Notes: generated by a model from the letters alone, not told the origin. Positions 34,401-45,349 are shown, numbered from the stretch's first letter. The stretch is 64,000 bases of DNA from Diaporthe sp. PMI_573 (GCA_021399435.1 JAJTUP010000075.1:1-64000); one strand, 5' to 3'. A program made the numbers and translations.

Positions 34401-34654
34401 GGCAATGGGGCAACCTTATCACGCTCACTGCTGCTTATCACGATCCACTCCTGGGGAGTTTTGTCGACGAAGGTCAGCTGCGACAGCTCTTTAGGAAAAC
34501 GATCGGCTGGTTCGAGATTGTGGCCCAGGACTCTAGCAGCCTGGCTGTTGACCTTCGCGTCCTCGAAGGCTTGGAGGAAAGATTGCCCAATTCTTCCATC
34601 TTCGTCAGGCTCGCTCCGCAGGCCGCACACATCACAGGCACGGGGAAGAGATAA
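31492..34654 (+). CDS. Zn2Cys6 transcription factor with fungal-specific regulatory domain
   Basis: Six exons (31492-31716, 31776-31885, 31946-33463, 33516-33665, 33716-34345, 34402-34654) with five GT..AG introns of 50-60 bases give 961 residues without a break. A Pro-rich N-terminus is followed at residues 77-104 by the binuclear zinc cluster, Cys-x2-Cys-x6-Cys-x5-Cys-x2-Cys-x6-Cys (ACESCRQLKAKC, then PCKNCTDKNINC), split by the first intron. A short helical linker follows (ILDAMKTMLQSYDEK) and a long middle region with a basic KKRKRSP nuclear-localisation candidate. The second half fits the fungal regulatory fold. It should be a nuclear DNA-binding regulator; targets unknown. The start is uncertain: an ATG at 31365 opens a different frame (MVKRESDDES) that could join by a one-base change near 31465. 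Confidence 0.88.
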
Positions 34655-35429
34655 ATATAATACTCCCGTCGCACCACACTTCCGTCAACATCCAGTGACG
34701 GCTCTAGGAAAGTGGTTGGCTCGGCCCATAGTCTTCTGGTATAAACTATTCAGAAGGCGAGACTTTTATGGCGCGAGCATGTGCTGTACCGTCTCTGCTG
34801 CCGATGCAATACATTATAAATGAAGAAGACTAAGTTCTAGGTGTGGCATAAGTGAAGATCTAGTCCTTTGGCCGTCATCGCTAGTGACCTAGAAAACTAC
34901 GTAAAAGTTCGCGACTCCATTCATCATCCACCTTGCCGCAGTGTTAGTCTGACTCCACGGGACGATTTATATTAGTAGCTAATCAGTATATGTATTTGCA
35001 GCGCGGATACTGCAGCCAAATGATCGAAGAATTCTACTGGAAGGCGTCGAGGTTAGGCAGCCGATACTTCGATGCCCGCTTTCTTCCACAACGGTGTAAG
35101 AAAGTGATAAGTAGCGGCACGGTCATCGCCTTTCCAGATTGCGCTTTGGTATGGGCCGAGATTGTGCCCTAGGACAGCCGCTTTTAGCTGAAGACTCAAA
35201 ATTAAGTTTTTATACTGTACACCATGTCTTGTCTACTCCTGAATCAAGGCCCGACGGGTATCTAGCTCATGGCTTGAGATGGTGAGGGTGGCAACGGTAT
35301 AGGCTTCGAAACAACACCATGTTCCTCCCCCCTCCCTTTTTTAAGCTTGTGTCAGGCAGCTATGGCATGCTCTGCCACCCTCCCTAACGTCCAATTCGTG
35401 GTTAGAGTAAACAATGCCAGCCCGCTGCT
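34655..35429. other. 3' flank of the Zn2Cys6 gene
   Basis: No supported gene. The 60-codon frame at 34990-35172 has no known resemblance. Confidence 0.4.
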
Positions 35430-36385
35430 TGTCTAGGTTTTTAATATTGCTCTTCGACAATGACTGCTCCTACCCAGTTCCAGCCAAACCTACCAACACT
35501 CGTGGTAAGCATATCGACCTTGAAAATCATAAAGTAATTACAACTAAAGAAGGTCAGTCTGTTCCCTCCGAGGCAGTTTCGCGCAGTTTGTCCTCGATAG
35601 CTTTGTAGATCCTACTGGAAATTCTCTGGATCAAGACAGCCTCTCTACCTTGTCAGTATTCATTGGTGGGTATTTAGGTGTCGGGACCAAAATTGACGTG
35701 CCGGGCGCCTTTGATTTGTATTGTAGCTAACTGCTCTCTAAAAGAGGGACTAAAAGAAAGACAGGACCATTCTGAAGCCATTCCGAATAAGTATTCATGC
35801 TGTTCTGATGCCCATAATACGCATCCCATTTTCAAGACGGCTCTACTCTGGACTGCTGAATAGAATTTTCTGACACTGAGAGTGATGAACGGTATCAGCT
35901 AAATTTAGCCTAAAGGCCTTTGCCGCTTTTACGACGAGGGCTACTTTTGCCCCAGGGTTTGCGGGGAGCTACAAGGGCGATAACGAGCTATTAGGTATCG
36001 AAGAGATGATAGAGGAGGAACTTAAAAATGAGTTAAAAGCAAGATTGTTCCATGTCGTCTAATTCAGCATGTATGATCTTCATCGCAAACTAAACTTTAC
36101 ACTACTGTTGGATTGACCCTCGGGTGGCGGAATAAGGCCCGGATAGGAACAACCCTCTGATACATCAATATCCTGTCCTAGTCATAGGGTGTGAGGTCGA
36201 CTCAAAACCCCACGCGAGGAAAAGATGGGTCTGGAAGGGACGGAAGACATCAATATCATCATCATCTATTTGCTCTCTATCATGTTGAACACTATTACCC
36301 TAATCTAATTAACCGTATCGAATCCAACAACTACTATAATGCATCAACCAGAGTGGATTGGCTGGAAAAGCTTAGTTGGCAATAG
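35430..36385 (+). pseudogene. RIP-like relic of an unrecognised gene
   Basis: A plus-strand frame covering about 35600-36150 is strongly protein-like (LDQDSLSTLSVFIGGYLGVG, IEFSDTESDERYQLNL) but is cut by at least eight stops. TGA, TAA and TAG sit where Arg (CGA) or Gln (CAA, CAG) would fit, which is C-to-T change as in RIP. Before it, at 35460-35605, a second frame (LENHKVITTKEGQSVPSEAV) seems to belong to the same gene, and after it, at 36250-36385, HVEHYYPNLINRIESNNYY does too. I do not recognise the family. Confidence 0.55.
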
Positions 36386-36998
36386 AATATCTTGTTTTGC
36401 TATCTATGTGTGTGGAAGACCTACTGTTTACCTAGGGCCGTGATGACTTTCTTGAGACGCCGGAGACATCGGTCCCGAGACCGGATTCCTAGGGATCCGG
36501 GTCCTTGAGGCCGGCAGGCTAGTAACCCGGGACTAGTGACACTCTATTATCTCATCCGTTTGGTATGTGGGTACTTGGATGGCTTGCTCTAGACCTCTAG
36601 AGCTCCGCGCAGCCGAGTTCCCGTCGCAAGGATAGATACACTCGGTGCCGGACTTGCTGCAGTGCTGATATGGCTGTTTATTATCACATCCGATCGCGAC
36701 ATTCCGCGCAGAATCTGCTTAGCTGGCGGCGATTATTCAGGTGTCCAAGGAGAGAGAATCTCAAGCGGAAGGCAGAATGCCGCTGTCACACGGCTTCTCC
36801 AGGTCCAGCTCGGCCGGACCATCCGGGATCGGGGATGCTGCTTTCAAGTCCCTCGGCCGCCGGGTCACGACCATTCCAGAGCTAGCGGGGGCAACTAGGA
36901 TAAAAGCTTCAGCGGAGACCATGTTCTCAGGTCTGGCTAGTATTATTTCACAGTATTGACAACTAGATCAACAATCTCCACACAGACACGCATTTATC
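36386..36998. other. Upstream region of the YCII-like gene
   Basis: A plus frame at 36741-36959 (KERESQAEGRMPLSHGFS.. to ..SGLASIISQY) follows a good TTATTCAG acceptor at about 36739 and could be the last exon of a lost gene, but nothing upstream supports it. A leader for the YCII-like gene must lie in the last 40 bases. Confidence 0.25.
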
Positions 36999-37513
36999 AT
37001 GGCCACACCGTCGACCCCACAGCCAGAAAAGTCCGAGTGGCTCATCTACGTCCCAGACTTTCCAGATGCCAAAGACCGGAGAACAGCTGTGTTTCTGTAA
37101 GTGTACCTATCACTGTTCGGCCATCGCGCGCGTATTTACCCTTGATCGAAAACAAAGGCTTCTTTGTGGCGAGATCTGACGACAAATCCTCTTCAGGCAA
37201 CACATCGCGCGGATCAAATCGGACCCCGAAGACTTTTGGGTGTTTGGAGGTGGGATAACTCTCAATGATTATTTATTCAATCCTACAAGACGATTTGAAG
37301 CTAATACCGAATCCCTTAGGAGCTACCCTGAAAGACTGCGTGACTCCCGGACAGCCACCGCACATCACGGGAAGTGCCATGTTGGTGTATGCGCTATCAC
37401 GGGATTACGTCCTGGCACGATTGAAGAATGACCCCCTGGTCAAAGAGCGGATCTGGGATCTTGAGAATGCGACGATTCATCCATTTTTTCGTCCCAAGAG
37501 AGGTCCCGTCTGA
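36999..37513 (+). CDS. YCII-related domain protein
   Basis: Exon 1 (36999-37096) encodes MATPSTPQPEKSEWLIYVPD, exon 2 starts at 37197 after a 100-base GTAAGT..CAG intron (LQHIARIKSDPEDFWVFGG), and the end reads GSAMLVYALSRDYVLARLK and VWDLE-like IWDLENATIHPFF. This is the YCII ferredoxin-like alpha-beta fold: opening strand, gly-rich turn after FWVFGG, then GSAM and the closing WDLE..I.PF motif. To link the middle to the end needs a 40-base intron (37250-37289, GTGGGA..AAG) or a one-base frame change; 40 bases is at the low limit for fungi. Modelled this way it is about 125 residues. Such proteins are small dimeric enzymes or binding proteins often found beside catabolic genes. Confidence 0.7.
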
Positions 37514-37862
37514 GCGAAGCGGGCTGTTCGGGTATTGGGAAGAAGCTGTAGTAGAATAGATGTCAAATTGTGTTAGCAATTCTTGGCAACAAACTCCTCC
37601 TAATCAATGCATGCCCGCTCTGATCTGTATCCCATGTCAAGGGCCAGGACGTTCCATCCACGTCATGGCACCCCAGCTTTGATGAATCTACCAAATTGGA
37701 AAGACGAAGGAGTACAGTAGTCTAGATATCGGTTGAGGGACCTTTAGCAGGAACCGACACTGATCAGAACATGCCCGTTCCATTGTGCATCCCATTTATA
37801 AAGTCGAAACTTCCATTACCGTCGTGCCTCATCTACTTTATTGAATCTATCCGAAAGTCCCC

Positions 37863-39167
37863 TCAAGTCGCAGCATGCTGTGCCCAAATTTCCCTCCAGA
37901 ACTCACCGAGAAGATCCACGCTCTTCGGGTCTCCCGCAGGCAGCACTTGGCTCACATAAATAGCTCCAAATCCTCTTTCTCAGTTTACAAACCATCCAAT
38001 ATTAGGCATCCCATTCCAGGTAAGCGTCTTTACAGAGAAGTTTGGCACCTTATTCTGGACTACCAAACCTCCCACCCAAATGCTACTCCTAGACGGCCAG
38101 TATCGTCTCCAGTTAACTGCTTATGCAGAGACTATCAATGATTGTTAGGCTTTTACACAACAGGATCTGGCGAGTATTAAAGTTGACCAGAGAATAAACA
38201 TGCCTCTTGTTCTAGTAAACCCCTATATTGAGGCGATCCTGGCTTATATTAGGCTGTAAACATCTTCGACACTGTCTCTAGCTTGAGTAGCACTGGCCTG
38301 TCTTGCAAGAGGTCTTGTAGAATCCAGATAAAGTCTGCGGTGCTTGTAATCAACCCTATACCGCTACTCTCGTCTCGCGCATCTACCGGATATGGCAAAG
38401 AAATTAGAATTAACTCTCCTATCTCGGTCCGGTTCCACATTTAGGCTAGACTTGCTTTAATGTCTAACTGTATTAATAAATAGAACGTCAATCTTTCCAA
38501 CCCGAGAGGCTTAAAGACACACTCTTCTATATAGTCAGCTAGCTTGGTATTGCCGCTAATTCTCTCAACCAACACCCCAGCCTAGTCTAAGCCTGCGCCA
38601 TATACCCAACCGTTCCCGGGTTTAAACAGAAGCAGAAACAAAAAGGCTTTATTAACCTTGCCGCTCATTACTAAAGGCGGCTCTCCTCGCAATTTCTGCT
38701 ATACCACAAGCACAGGGTATATAGCATTATAAGATAGGCCACTTGTATAAGTCAGCAGTTGGCGCACAGTAATTTTGTTTTTAGCCGATATAAGCTTAAA
38801 AGATCCTTTAAAAGTTGCGCTTATAATATTTAGGTTTGCCAGTTTCGGTAATATACTGCCTATCTTGTTATTAAGCCCGATTAATCTCCTTTTAACATAC
38901 TATAGTATGCAAATAGTTATAAGCAGTTTTATACAAGAAAAGCCCTAGAAAGTACTGTCTAGGGTGATCTGCTTGTTCCCTTCCTTCTTGACGCAACCCG
39001 TAGCTATGCTGTAGAATTTTTCTACAACAGTCGGTAAGTAAAGAACAAGGCCATTGTTGCTTTGGGGAAGTACCATCTTTGTCGAATGCGGCCAGCACCA
39101 CTCCAGGAAGACCCAATGATAAGTCCTGGGCCAAAGAATTTAAGTTTTGTTCACAGTTCAACTTCAT
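37863..39167 (-). pseudogene. RIP-mutated serine beta-lactamase/LovD-type esterase
   Basis: Minus strand, full length but broken. The start MKLNCEQNL at 39167 leads to LPGVVLAAFDKDG. After a frame change comes NKQITLDSTF, a TAG in place of the expected Trp, then Ser-Cys-Ile-Lys (38927-38938), the catalytic Ser-x-x-Lys of this fold. Next are GLNNKIGSILPKLANL, KITVRQLLTYTSGLSY, WVYGAGLD-TAG-AGVLVERISG and a C-terminus ending LTWNGMPNIGWFVN, SQVLPAGDPKSVDLLGEFW. At least six internal stops are TAG or TGA where Trp, Gln or Arg is expected, and the region is AT-rich: a RIP pattern. Family members are esterases, transesterases or D-aminopeptidase-like hydrolases. It certainly makes no active protein. 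It lies between the YCII-like gene and a decayed regulator. Confidence 0.85.
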
Positions 39168-39555
39168 GATGACAAGTCTGGCGTGGCTGGGATGATGATT
39201 TGTTGTGGAAATGTCCTTAAGAAAGGATTTGGCTCTTAGCAAGATGAAATATATCTACGCTCCGAAAGACAGGCTGCTGTCGGATGATACATCACGATCA
39301 GTACTTTGGTATCTCATTTCCAACGCTTGCAATTGGTGTTGTCTGACAATGCGAGTGGGGCTTGGAGGACGAGGTTATGCTCGGCGAGTTCGGCCGATGG
39401 CCTATCGCGCGCTTACACGACCGATCTTCTCTGCAACACCACAACCACCTTTCGGCCGGGATTCCGATAGGTCAACCCCTGTTACAAACTTGCCTTGGCT
39501 TCGCTTTCCATCACGCATAGCTTTCTGATTTCTTCGGGGATCAGTGTCAACAGCA

Positions 39556-42207
39556 ATGCCCGTCGACGATAGCAACGTAGCAAACGAAAATGGAACCTGC
39601 TCCCAAGAGGCTTCGACGGCCAACGTCACGTCGACCACGAAAACTACTACCGCCTCAACCCAGCCAAGCAATGCTAGACGAAAACGACGGTCATGCCTTA
39701 TGTACAGCAAGAGGAAAGTCAAATGCGACAAACAGAAACCATGCCACAATTGCGCCAAAGCTGGGAGCGAGTATATCTTCCCGACTATTGCTACAAATCG
39801 AAACCAAGCCGGCATGGCACCGGAGCTTGTCAATATACTTCACCGGCTCAAGAAAGTCGTACAAACAATTGAGCCAAGGGAATAAGAAAAGCTCGAGAAC
39901 ATCTTGCCTTTGCATCATTATCCAGACGGTGACCTCAACCGCGATCGCCTCTAAACTCAACCCTCTGGCCCAAGCCCTACACTCGAAGACGGAGCAGCCA
40001 AGGCGGGTCTCGAGACCTTCAAGCACAGCAACAGTGCCAGGGAGGAGAACTTGAACCAGTCCCCAGAGTTACAAAAGGCTAAAGTTTCGAGTACCTTCTC
40101 GAGCCAGGGGGAGAGTCCCGGAATGATTGTCCGCGACCACGGGAGAGAAACATACGTGAGACGCTGGTTCTGGGACGATGGTGACACTGAGGTAAGTAGA
40201 TGCGGAAATATGCCCTGAGGGTTCTGGCTAAAAGCGAGCAGGTTAGTAGCGGCTCCGTGACAGATGAAGACTGTCCAGATGTCCAAGAAGCCCAGGACGA
40301 CGTGCCGAATGCCTCCACAGATTGGTTTCAAGGACGAACGAGCAACCTCGAAGCTGATTTTCAGCATCCGGCTCCTAAATTAAGGATACTCGATATTCTC
40401 ATCACCCAAAGACTGCAGCTTTAGAGTATATACAAGGAACGGGTAGAGCCATTAACCAAGTTGCTACACCTACCGTCATTAAAGCAGGCAGTGATAGGCT
40501 TGTGTCCACGAAGCTCTGCCAATAGTATATAATGTATCCTTCTGGCTGTTTACTATAGCGCTATAACTAGTCTTACCGAGGAAGAGTATATTACTATCTT
40601 TAAAAGTAAATAGGCGTAAGTTTTAGCTTACTTGCGTAAAGAGCTTAAAAGGATGTTTTCTAGTGCTATGCTCCTCCACACTAAAGACATCCAACCTTTT
40701 TAAGCCCTGGTTTTATATATAGTCTTTCTCCAACACTACAAACCCCGACTTTCTTAGAACCTATCTAGTCTGGCCGTTAGGTTGGCTTAAAACTTTAGAT
40801 TCTATTAAGAAAGCAGTTTATTTAATCTATCGAAGTTTAAAATAGAGATGCAGCAAAGACTATGGTGGTAGATTGCCATCTTGGATGTACTATCTGCCGA
40901 GGACTATTTGGGCGAGTATAATATATAAGCTCCTACGAACGAATATTTGTGTCTCTGAGAGCGATGAGGTACCTAACTCTTTTATACAGGCTTGAAATGA
41001 GTAGTTTTGATACCCAGCCGCCTTGCAACTTAGATGACATATAGTTACATCCTATAATGATAGAGTATCCCTTAGAAATATAAGGTATTACAGAGATAAC
41101 CTTTATGCTGGCCCGATGTTATATTACCAGTATTTATTGTTGCATGGCTGATGTAAGAAGGCTTTGTAGAAACATAGGGAAGAGTTATGTAGAACTTATA
41201 CCCTAGGAGAGAGTTCATTGGATTGAGGCGTGTTAGTTAGATTTCTCTGAGCGATTCCTCCAAAACTACTCTCCTACGAACGCGTTTCACTGAGCAAGTT
41301 TGCCAGACCCAAGTCTAGTGTTGTGTTCCGCGGATGCACACTTATATACCTGCACAGCTGCTGAGACGTAAGGCTATAGGTTACCGTCATATTTACGTAG
41401 ATGCTTTTCTATAAAGTCAGACTATACGGCTGTAATCTGCTGCAAGATGTAGGGGCTATATTAGAGGCTACTTACGGGCAACTATTCCTTGTTGCGATTA
41501 AAGTTATAGAGCTAAACTACAAACTACAGACTAACCTACAAATACATCTGTGGCTTTGGCTATTTAGCTTCCATACTTAGTGGTATATATTTTCTCTAGT
41601 TCTAGTCTGGCTACAGATAGATCCTTTCTGCAAGAGCTTATGTAGAGTATAGGAAGCAGTTGAGAAGGCTATCGTTATAAGATGGGAGCATCTACCTTCA
41701 TTACTAAACGGCAGGAAACCTTAGTAGTGGCATTTAATCATTAAATTATTGGAAAAGGCACGTTTAGCACATTAAGAGACCTTAAACAAGCGAGCTAGAA
41801 GGGGCTTACGACATGGCCATGGCTTGCGTCGGGCTTCCGCCTCCTCAAGCATGGCCAATGCGCATGCCTCCTCAAGCATGACAAACCTTGGCAACCAGCC
41901 AATGCCACAACAGCAGTACTTCCAACCACTTATTCAACATCAGCAGGTTAGCAGGGCATCTGGAACGAGTCTAGCTGGCCCTCCAACACCCCCAGTTGCT
42001 ACTACAGATGTCTCACCATCGGAGATAGATTTCAATGCGATGATGCCGAGTTCGAGGACTCTGCAGAATCAGATTGAAATGCCTGATTTCTCTGTTAATG
42101 TTATCCCTGACCCAATGTCCCACTCGGATCTCATGATGATGGATGGCGATTTCTCGGCCGATTTCCAAGGTGTGGAAGATTTCTCTTTTCTCGCTGATAT
42201 GCTCTAG
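39556..42207 (+). pseudogene. RIP-mutated Zn2Cys6 transcription factor
   Basis: Plus strand from the ATG at 39556. The zinc cluster is plain (KRRSCLMYSKRKVKCDKQKP) but two of its six Cys are Tyr: Cys-x2-Tyr at the second position and Glu-Tyr at the sixth, both TGY to TAY (G-to-A). The frame then runs to 40190 with just two stops (TAA in place of CAA). A GTAAGT..CAG intron (40191-40240) follows. Exon 2 runs to LQL-TAG-SIYKERVEPLTKLLH. From about 40430 to 41800 the DNA is AT-rich and full of TAG/TAA, yet pieces of the fungal regulatory domain can be read (YLRKELKRMFSSA, LHTKDIQPF, IAILDVLSAEDYLGEYN). The last 384 bases (41824-42207) are clean and encode a Gln/Ser/Met-rich acidic tail. Damage is therefore concentrated in the middle. 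Confidence 0.85.
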
Positions 42208-42491
42208 TCTCCAATGGATTTAAAGAATGGATGGAAATTAAATCCAAGCTCTAGGCACTGATGGATGATTCATCATGTTATTTCACATGCCCTTTCAGTG
42301 AATAAGAAGATTGGGTGAGGTAGCAGGCCAGATAGGGCTTGAAGAAATCTATCGAGCTTCGAGTGTTCAGTATCTAGATGATGATAGCTATTTACACTTG
42401 CTGGCCGACTTGCCAAATTCTCATCCATGTAACACATCCATGAAGGTAACGTTTGCCCCCCACCCCTTCCTCATTGCTGAGCAGACCAACT

Positions 42492-43202
42492 TCACAGTCT
42501 TGTTTCTTGTATCTTCTTATGAATCGAGCTGTTTCCTTCCAATCCTGCATGCGTGGCTTCGTCCATCCCAGGGATGATCATTTCGAACGTCTCCCGGACC
42601 ACAGCATACTGGAAGTAGCCACAACGAGCAATGGGTTGGGTTTTGGCAACGTCCAGTTTGCCGTCAGTCAGGACATCGTCCCGGATGTGCACGGCAACTA
42701 CTCTACCAATGACAACGTCGACGGTCCCCATGGGCGGATTTGCCGGCAACCTTAGAGTTGTATGGTAGACACACTCGAACTTGACGGGACTGTCCTTTAC
42801 CATCGGGACAGGCTCTCCAAAGAGCGCGCGGCTATACTCCTTCTCGAGGCCCGCACGCTCAAACTCGTCCACTCCGTAGTCCACCTGCTCGGCGGAGATG
42901 TTGACTGCTTCGCGCAAGTCCCACGTAGCCAGATTCCAGCAGAACTTGCCGGTCATCTCGGCGTTGCGAACTGTATCTTTGCGTTCCAAGTCAGGCTTCT
43001 GGTTGGCCGAGAACATGACGTATGGCGGATCAAAGGTCAAGTTGTTGAACTGCGAATAGGGTGCTATGTTGTGTTTGTTCGGGTCCGTAGCCGAGATGGT
43101 CGAGATCCAACCGATCGGGCGAGGAACAACACATGCCTTAAAAGGGTCATGTGGGAGATTGTGTGGAATATTACCAGGCTGTCTTCCAGGCTCATAATAC
43201 AT
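42492..43202 (-). CDS. Flavin reductase-like (FMN-binding split barrel) protein
   Basis: Single exon, 236 residues, ATG at 43202. The N-terminus has the family signature: FKACVVPRPIGWISTISATD followed by NIAPYSQFNNLTFDPPYVMF, where the Pro-Arg-Pro-Ile-Gly-Trp-Ile-Ser and Asn-x-Ala-Pro-Tyr-Ser segments line the FMN site. Later parts (KFCWNLATWDLREAVNIS, FECVYHTTLRLPANPPMG, GRVVAVHI) fit the rest of the barrel. Length is normal for the DIM6/NTAB type. It probably binds FMN and either supplies reduced flavin to a monooxygenase or acts as an oxidoreductase; no partner monooxygenase is intact here apart from the P450 relic. No RIP-type damage, in contrast to the regulator next door. It is divergent from the cupin gene. 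Confidence 0.88.
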   Translation of the reverse strand: MYYEPGRQPGNIPHNLPHDPFKACVVPRPIGWISTISATDPNKHNIAPYSQFNNLTFDPPYVMFSANQKPDLERKDTVRNAEMTGKFCWNLATWDLREAVNISAEQVDYGVDEFERAGLEKEYSRALFGEPVPMVKDSPVKFECVYHTTLRLPANPPMGTVDVVIGRVVAVHIRDDVLTDGKLDVAKTQPIARCGYFQYAVVRETFEMIIPGMDEATHAGLEGNSSIHKKIQETRL

Positions 43203-43708
43203 GGTGAGGTGCGTTGTAGATGCTGTTGATTGATTGCTGACCAGAGATTCCCAAGAATGGATGCCATAAGGTTTATTTTCCAGACCCCGGTCACCAGTAC
43301 GTTTACCCTCATTTTGTAGGGCCAGGACTACTCCGTAGCGTAACCGGGTAAGCTCTGCCCATTCGAGGTGCCACGCTTCGGAGTTGGCCGGGAAGCTTCG
43401 GGCATCGGCTGATGGGTGGGAAATACGGCCGAGGACCCCACGAACTCGGCATTGCAGAATCTGGGGTTTAGCTTAGCTAGTCCCCGTGGGAAATCGGGGA
43501 CCGGGCCCAGCGTCCATGATGCTTGCTCACAGAGATTCCCCATGAGAGTCCGAGAGCATGATCTAAATGGCCTTTCAACTCTCGAGCCTCTTCCGTTCAC
43601 TTCAAGGCATCTCCATCTTGTAAACTCAGCTATCGTTGGGTTTACCTGAACGTATTTTTTTCCTGACCCAGATTAGTCTATTACTCGTATCTTCTACCGT
43701 CTTCTACC
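43203..43708. promoter_or_regulatory. Shared divergent promoter of the flavin reductase-like and cupin genes
   Basis: A 506-base gap separates two head-to-head ATGs (43202 minus, 43709 plus), so one control region may serve both. TTTTTTTCC and a pyrimidine-rich stretch precede the cupin ATG. No TATA box is obvious. Several CGG/CCG words occur (such as 43380-43440), possible zinc-cluster sites, but they are too frequent in this GC-rich stretch to mean much. Confidence 0.45.
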
Positions 43709-44338
43709 ATGGAGGATGATGATGTTGAGCTCGGCCCTGGCTGCGATATCCCCACGGACGGTATCCCGGTAAACTTCGTGCCGGCCAAGACCGGCGAGGT
43801 TATCAAACTCGGGGTCATCACTTGTCGCGTGCTGGAAGACGGATCCCGGACTGGTGAGTTTGGTCATGCTTGCAAGCCTGCATTCCGAGCCGGCTTTAGT
43901 GGCCGGTGAGACAAAAGCTTACTGGCGATCTCATCAAAAGATAACCGCATTGGCGCGGCCGAGTTCACTCTTCCGCCTGGACTCAAGGGTCCGCCGGCTC
44001 ACTGGCATGAAATGCACGACGAGACCTTCCTGACAACCAAGGGGACCATCCGCTATCACCTCCCCAAGGCAGATGGCACCGAGGACATTATCGACGCAAA
44101 AGAAGGCGACTACGTAACGGTGCCCGTTCGAGCGCCGCATACCTTCAGCAACCCAACTGACCAGGAGGCCAAGTTCTTTAACACCTACACTCCGGCATAC
44201 TACATCAACTACTTCAAGCTGTTGGGCATGTACGTGCAGGAAGGCAAACCCATCTCGCCAAAGGAGCACTTGGATGCTATGTCCAATTACGCCACGCTTC
44301 CAGTGCCCAAAAAGTACCAGAATGCGGAGAAAAAGTAG
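43709..44338 (+). CDS. Cupin-domain protein
   Basis: Two exons, 43709-43853 and 43941-44338, over an 87-base GTGAGT..AAAG intron; 180 residues. The second exon has both cupin motifs in full: His-Trp-His, four residues, Glu, six residues, Gly (HWHEMHDETFLTTKG) and Gly, five residues, Pro, then His and Asn (GDYVTVPVRAPHTFSN). The two His, Glu and last His are the usual metal ligands, so it is likely a metal-dependent dioxygenase or isomerase, resembling quercetinase-type single-domain cupins; the substrate is unknown. No signal peptide. The gene is intact, GC-rich and divergent from the flavin reductase-like gene. Together they are the best-preserved part of the otherwise decayed 35-45 kb cluster. 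Confidence 0.88.
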
Positions 44339-45034
44339 TCCAGCCGCTATGTTGGGACTGAGCCGGACAAGGTTCACCCATCACCTCAGGGTCTAGGATG
44401 TGAGCCCGCGGTTAGATAGACCTAATATACGAGTCTGGACAGTCTACCATAAAGATTACTGCGGAACAAGTTGGCGTTCGAGGCAACATCGTTTGCTTAA
44501 GTGACTGTCTCTATCTATCTCATGCCCGCACTTCGTTTGCCGCCCTGGAACTAAGACGGTTTTCTTATCTGATACGAGCTTTCCCGTGCCACTTCCTGAA
44601 GCTGCAGGGGGTACCGGAGCTTCGGCCGGCGGGATGTGAATACCAGAAATTTCCCTAGCCCGGAGGTGCGCCGCCATCAGATTTCCCGACAACGCCTCCT
44701 AGATCCGGCGGTATGTCGCTTCTTGTCTCCGTGCCGCTTCACTCTGCCCAATCCGATGGGGGGGATAGCGGATGACACCGGCCGGTCGGCTTAGGGATAG
44801 ATGACAGGAACAAGGCCGACACATATCCATAAATCAACTGAATTCAGGCGGACTTGCTTAGCTCTGTCGCTGCACATTAAGCTTGATTTCTCCTTGCTTA
44901 GACAGGCACCTATCTTGTGACTCCTTTTCCTCTACGGTTGGGTAACTACCATACTACCTACCAATTTCCCTACAAAGAGAGACTCGCTCTTACTTCCAAT
45001 CCATTCAGTACACTGTCAAGAAAGGCGAGAAATA
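44339..45034. other. Spacer between the cupin gene and the P450 relic
   Basis: No gene recognised; the 78-codon minus frame at 44456-44692 has no known resemblance. Confidence 0.4.
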
Positions 45035-45349
45035 ATGCTTCTACTCGCCTTGCCTATTGTCATAGCCGTAGCTATTGCAGCTTACGGAGTGGTCTACGTC
45101 CTTGTAGATTATGTCCGCATCCTGCGGCTTAGAAAGCAAATGGCGCCAAGTCTTTTCCTGCTTCCTTTCTTCGGTAATATCTTTTAAATTCCCAACTCTA
45201 GACAGTAGAAGAAGTTTAAGGACTGGTTGTTTAAATACCAGAGCCCCATCATTACCATTTAAGATAGATATACTCCGGTTATTATCTATAATAATGCTTG
45301 GTCTATATCCAATCTTTGTAATAAACAGGCAAATATTTATTCCTTAAGA
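45035..45349 (+). pseudogene. N-terminal relic of a cytochrome P450
   Basis: From the ATG at 45035 the frame gives a membrane anchor (LLLALPIVIAVAIAAYGVVY), a basic turn (ILRLRKQM) and the proline hinge region LPFFGNIF, followed by a TAA where Gln is expected, then KKFKDWLFKYQSPIITI, another TAA in place of Trp or Gln, and TPVIIYNNAWSISNLCNKQA. This is the start of a microsomal P450 up to about the A-helix. At least three stops occur, all explainable by C-to-T or G-to-A change. The heme-binding part is missing: after 45350 the sequence no longer fits. Truncated and RIP-like, like the regulator and esterase relics nearby. Confidence 0.75.
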
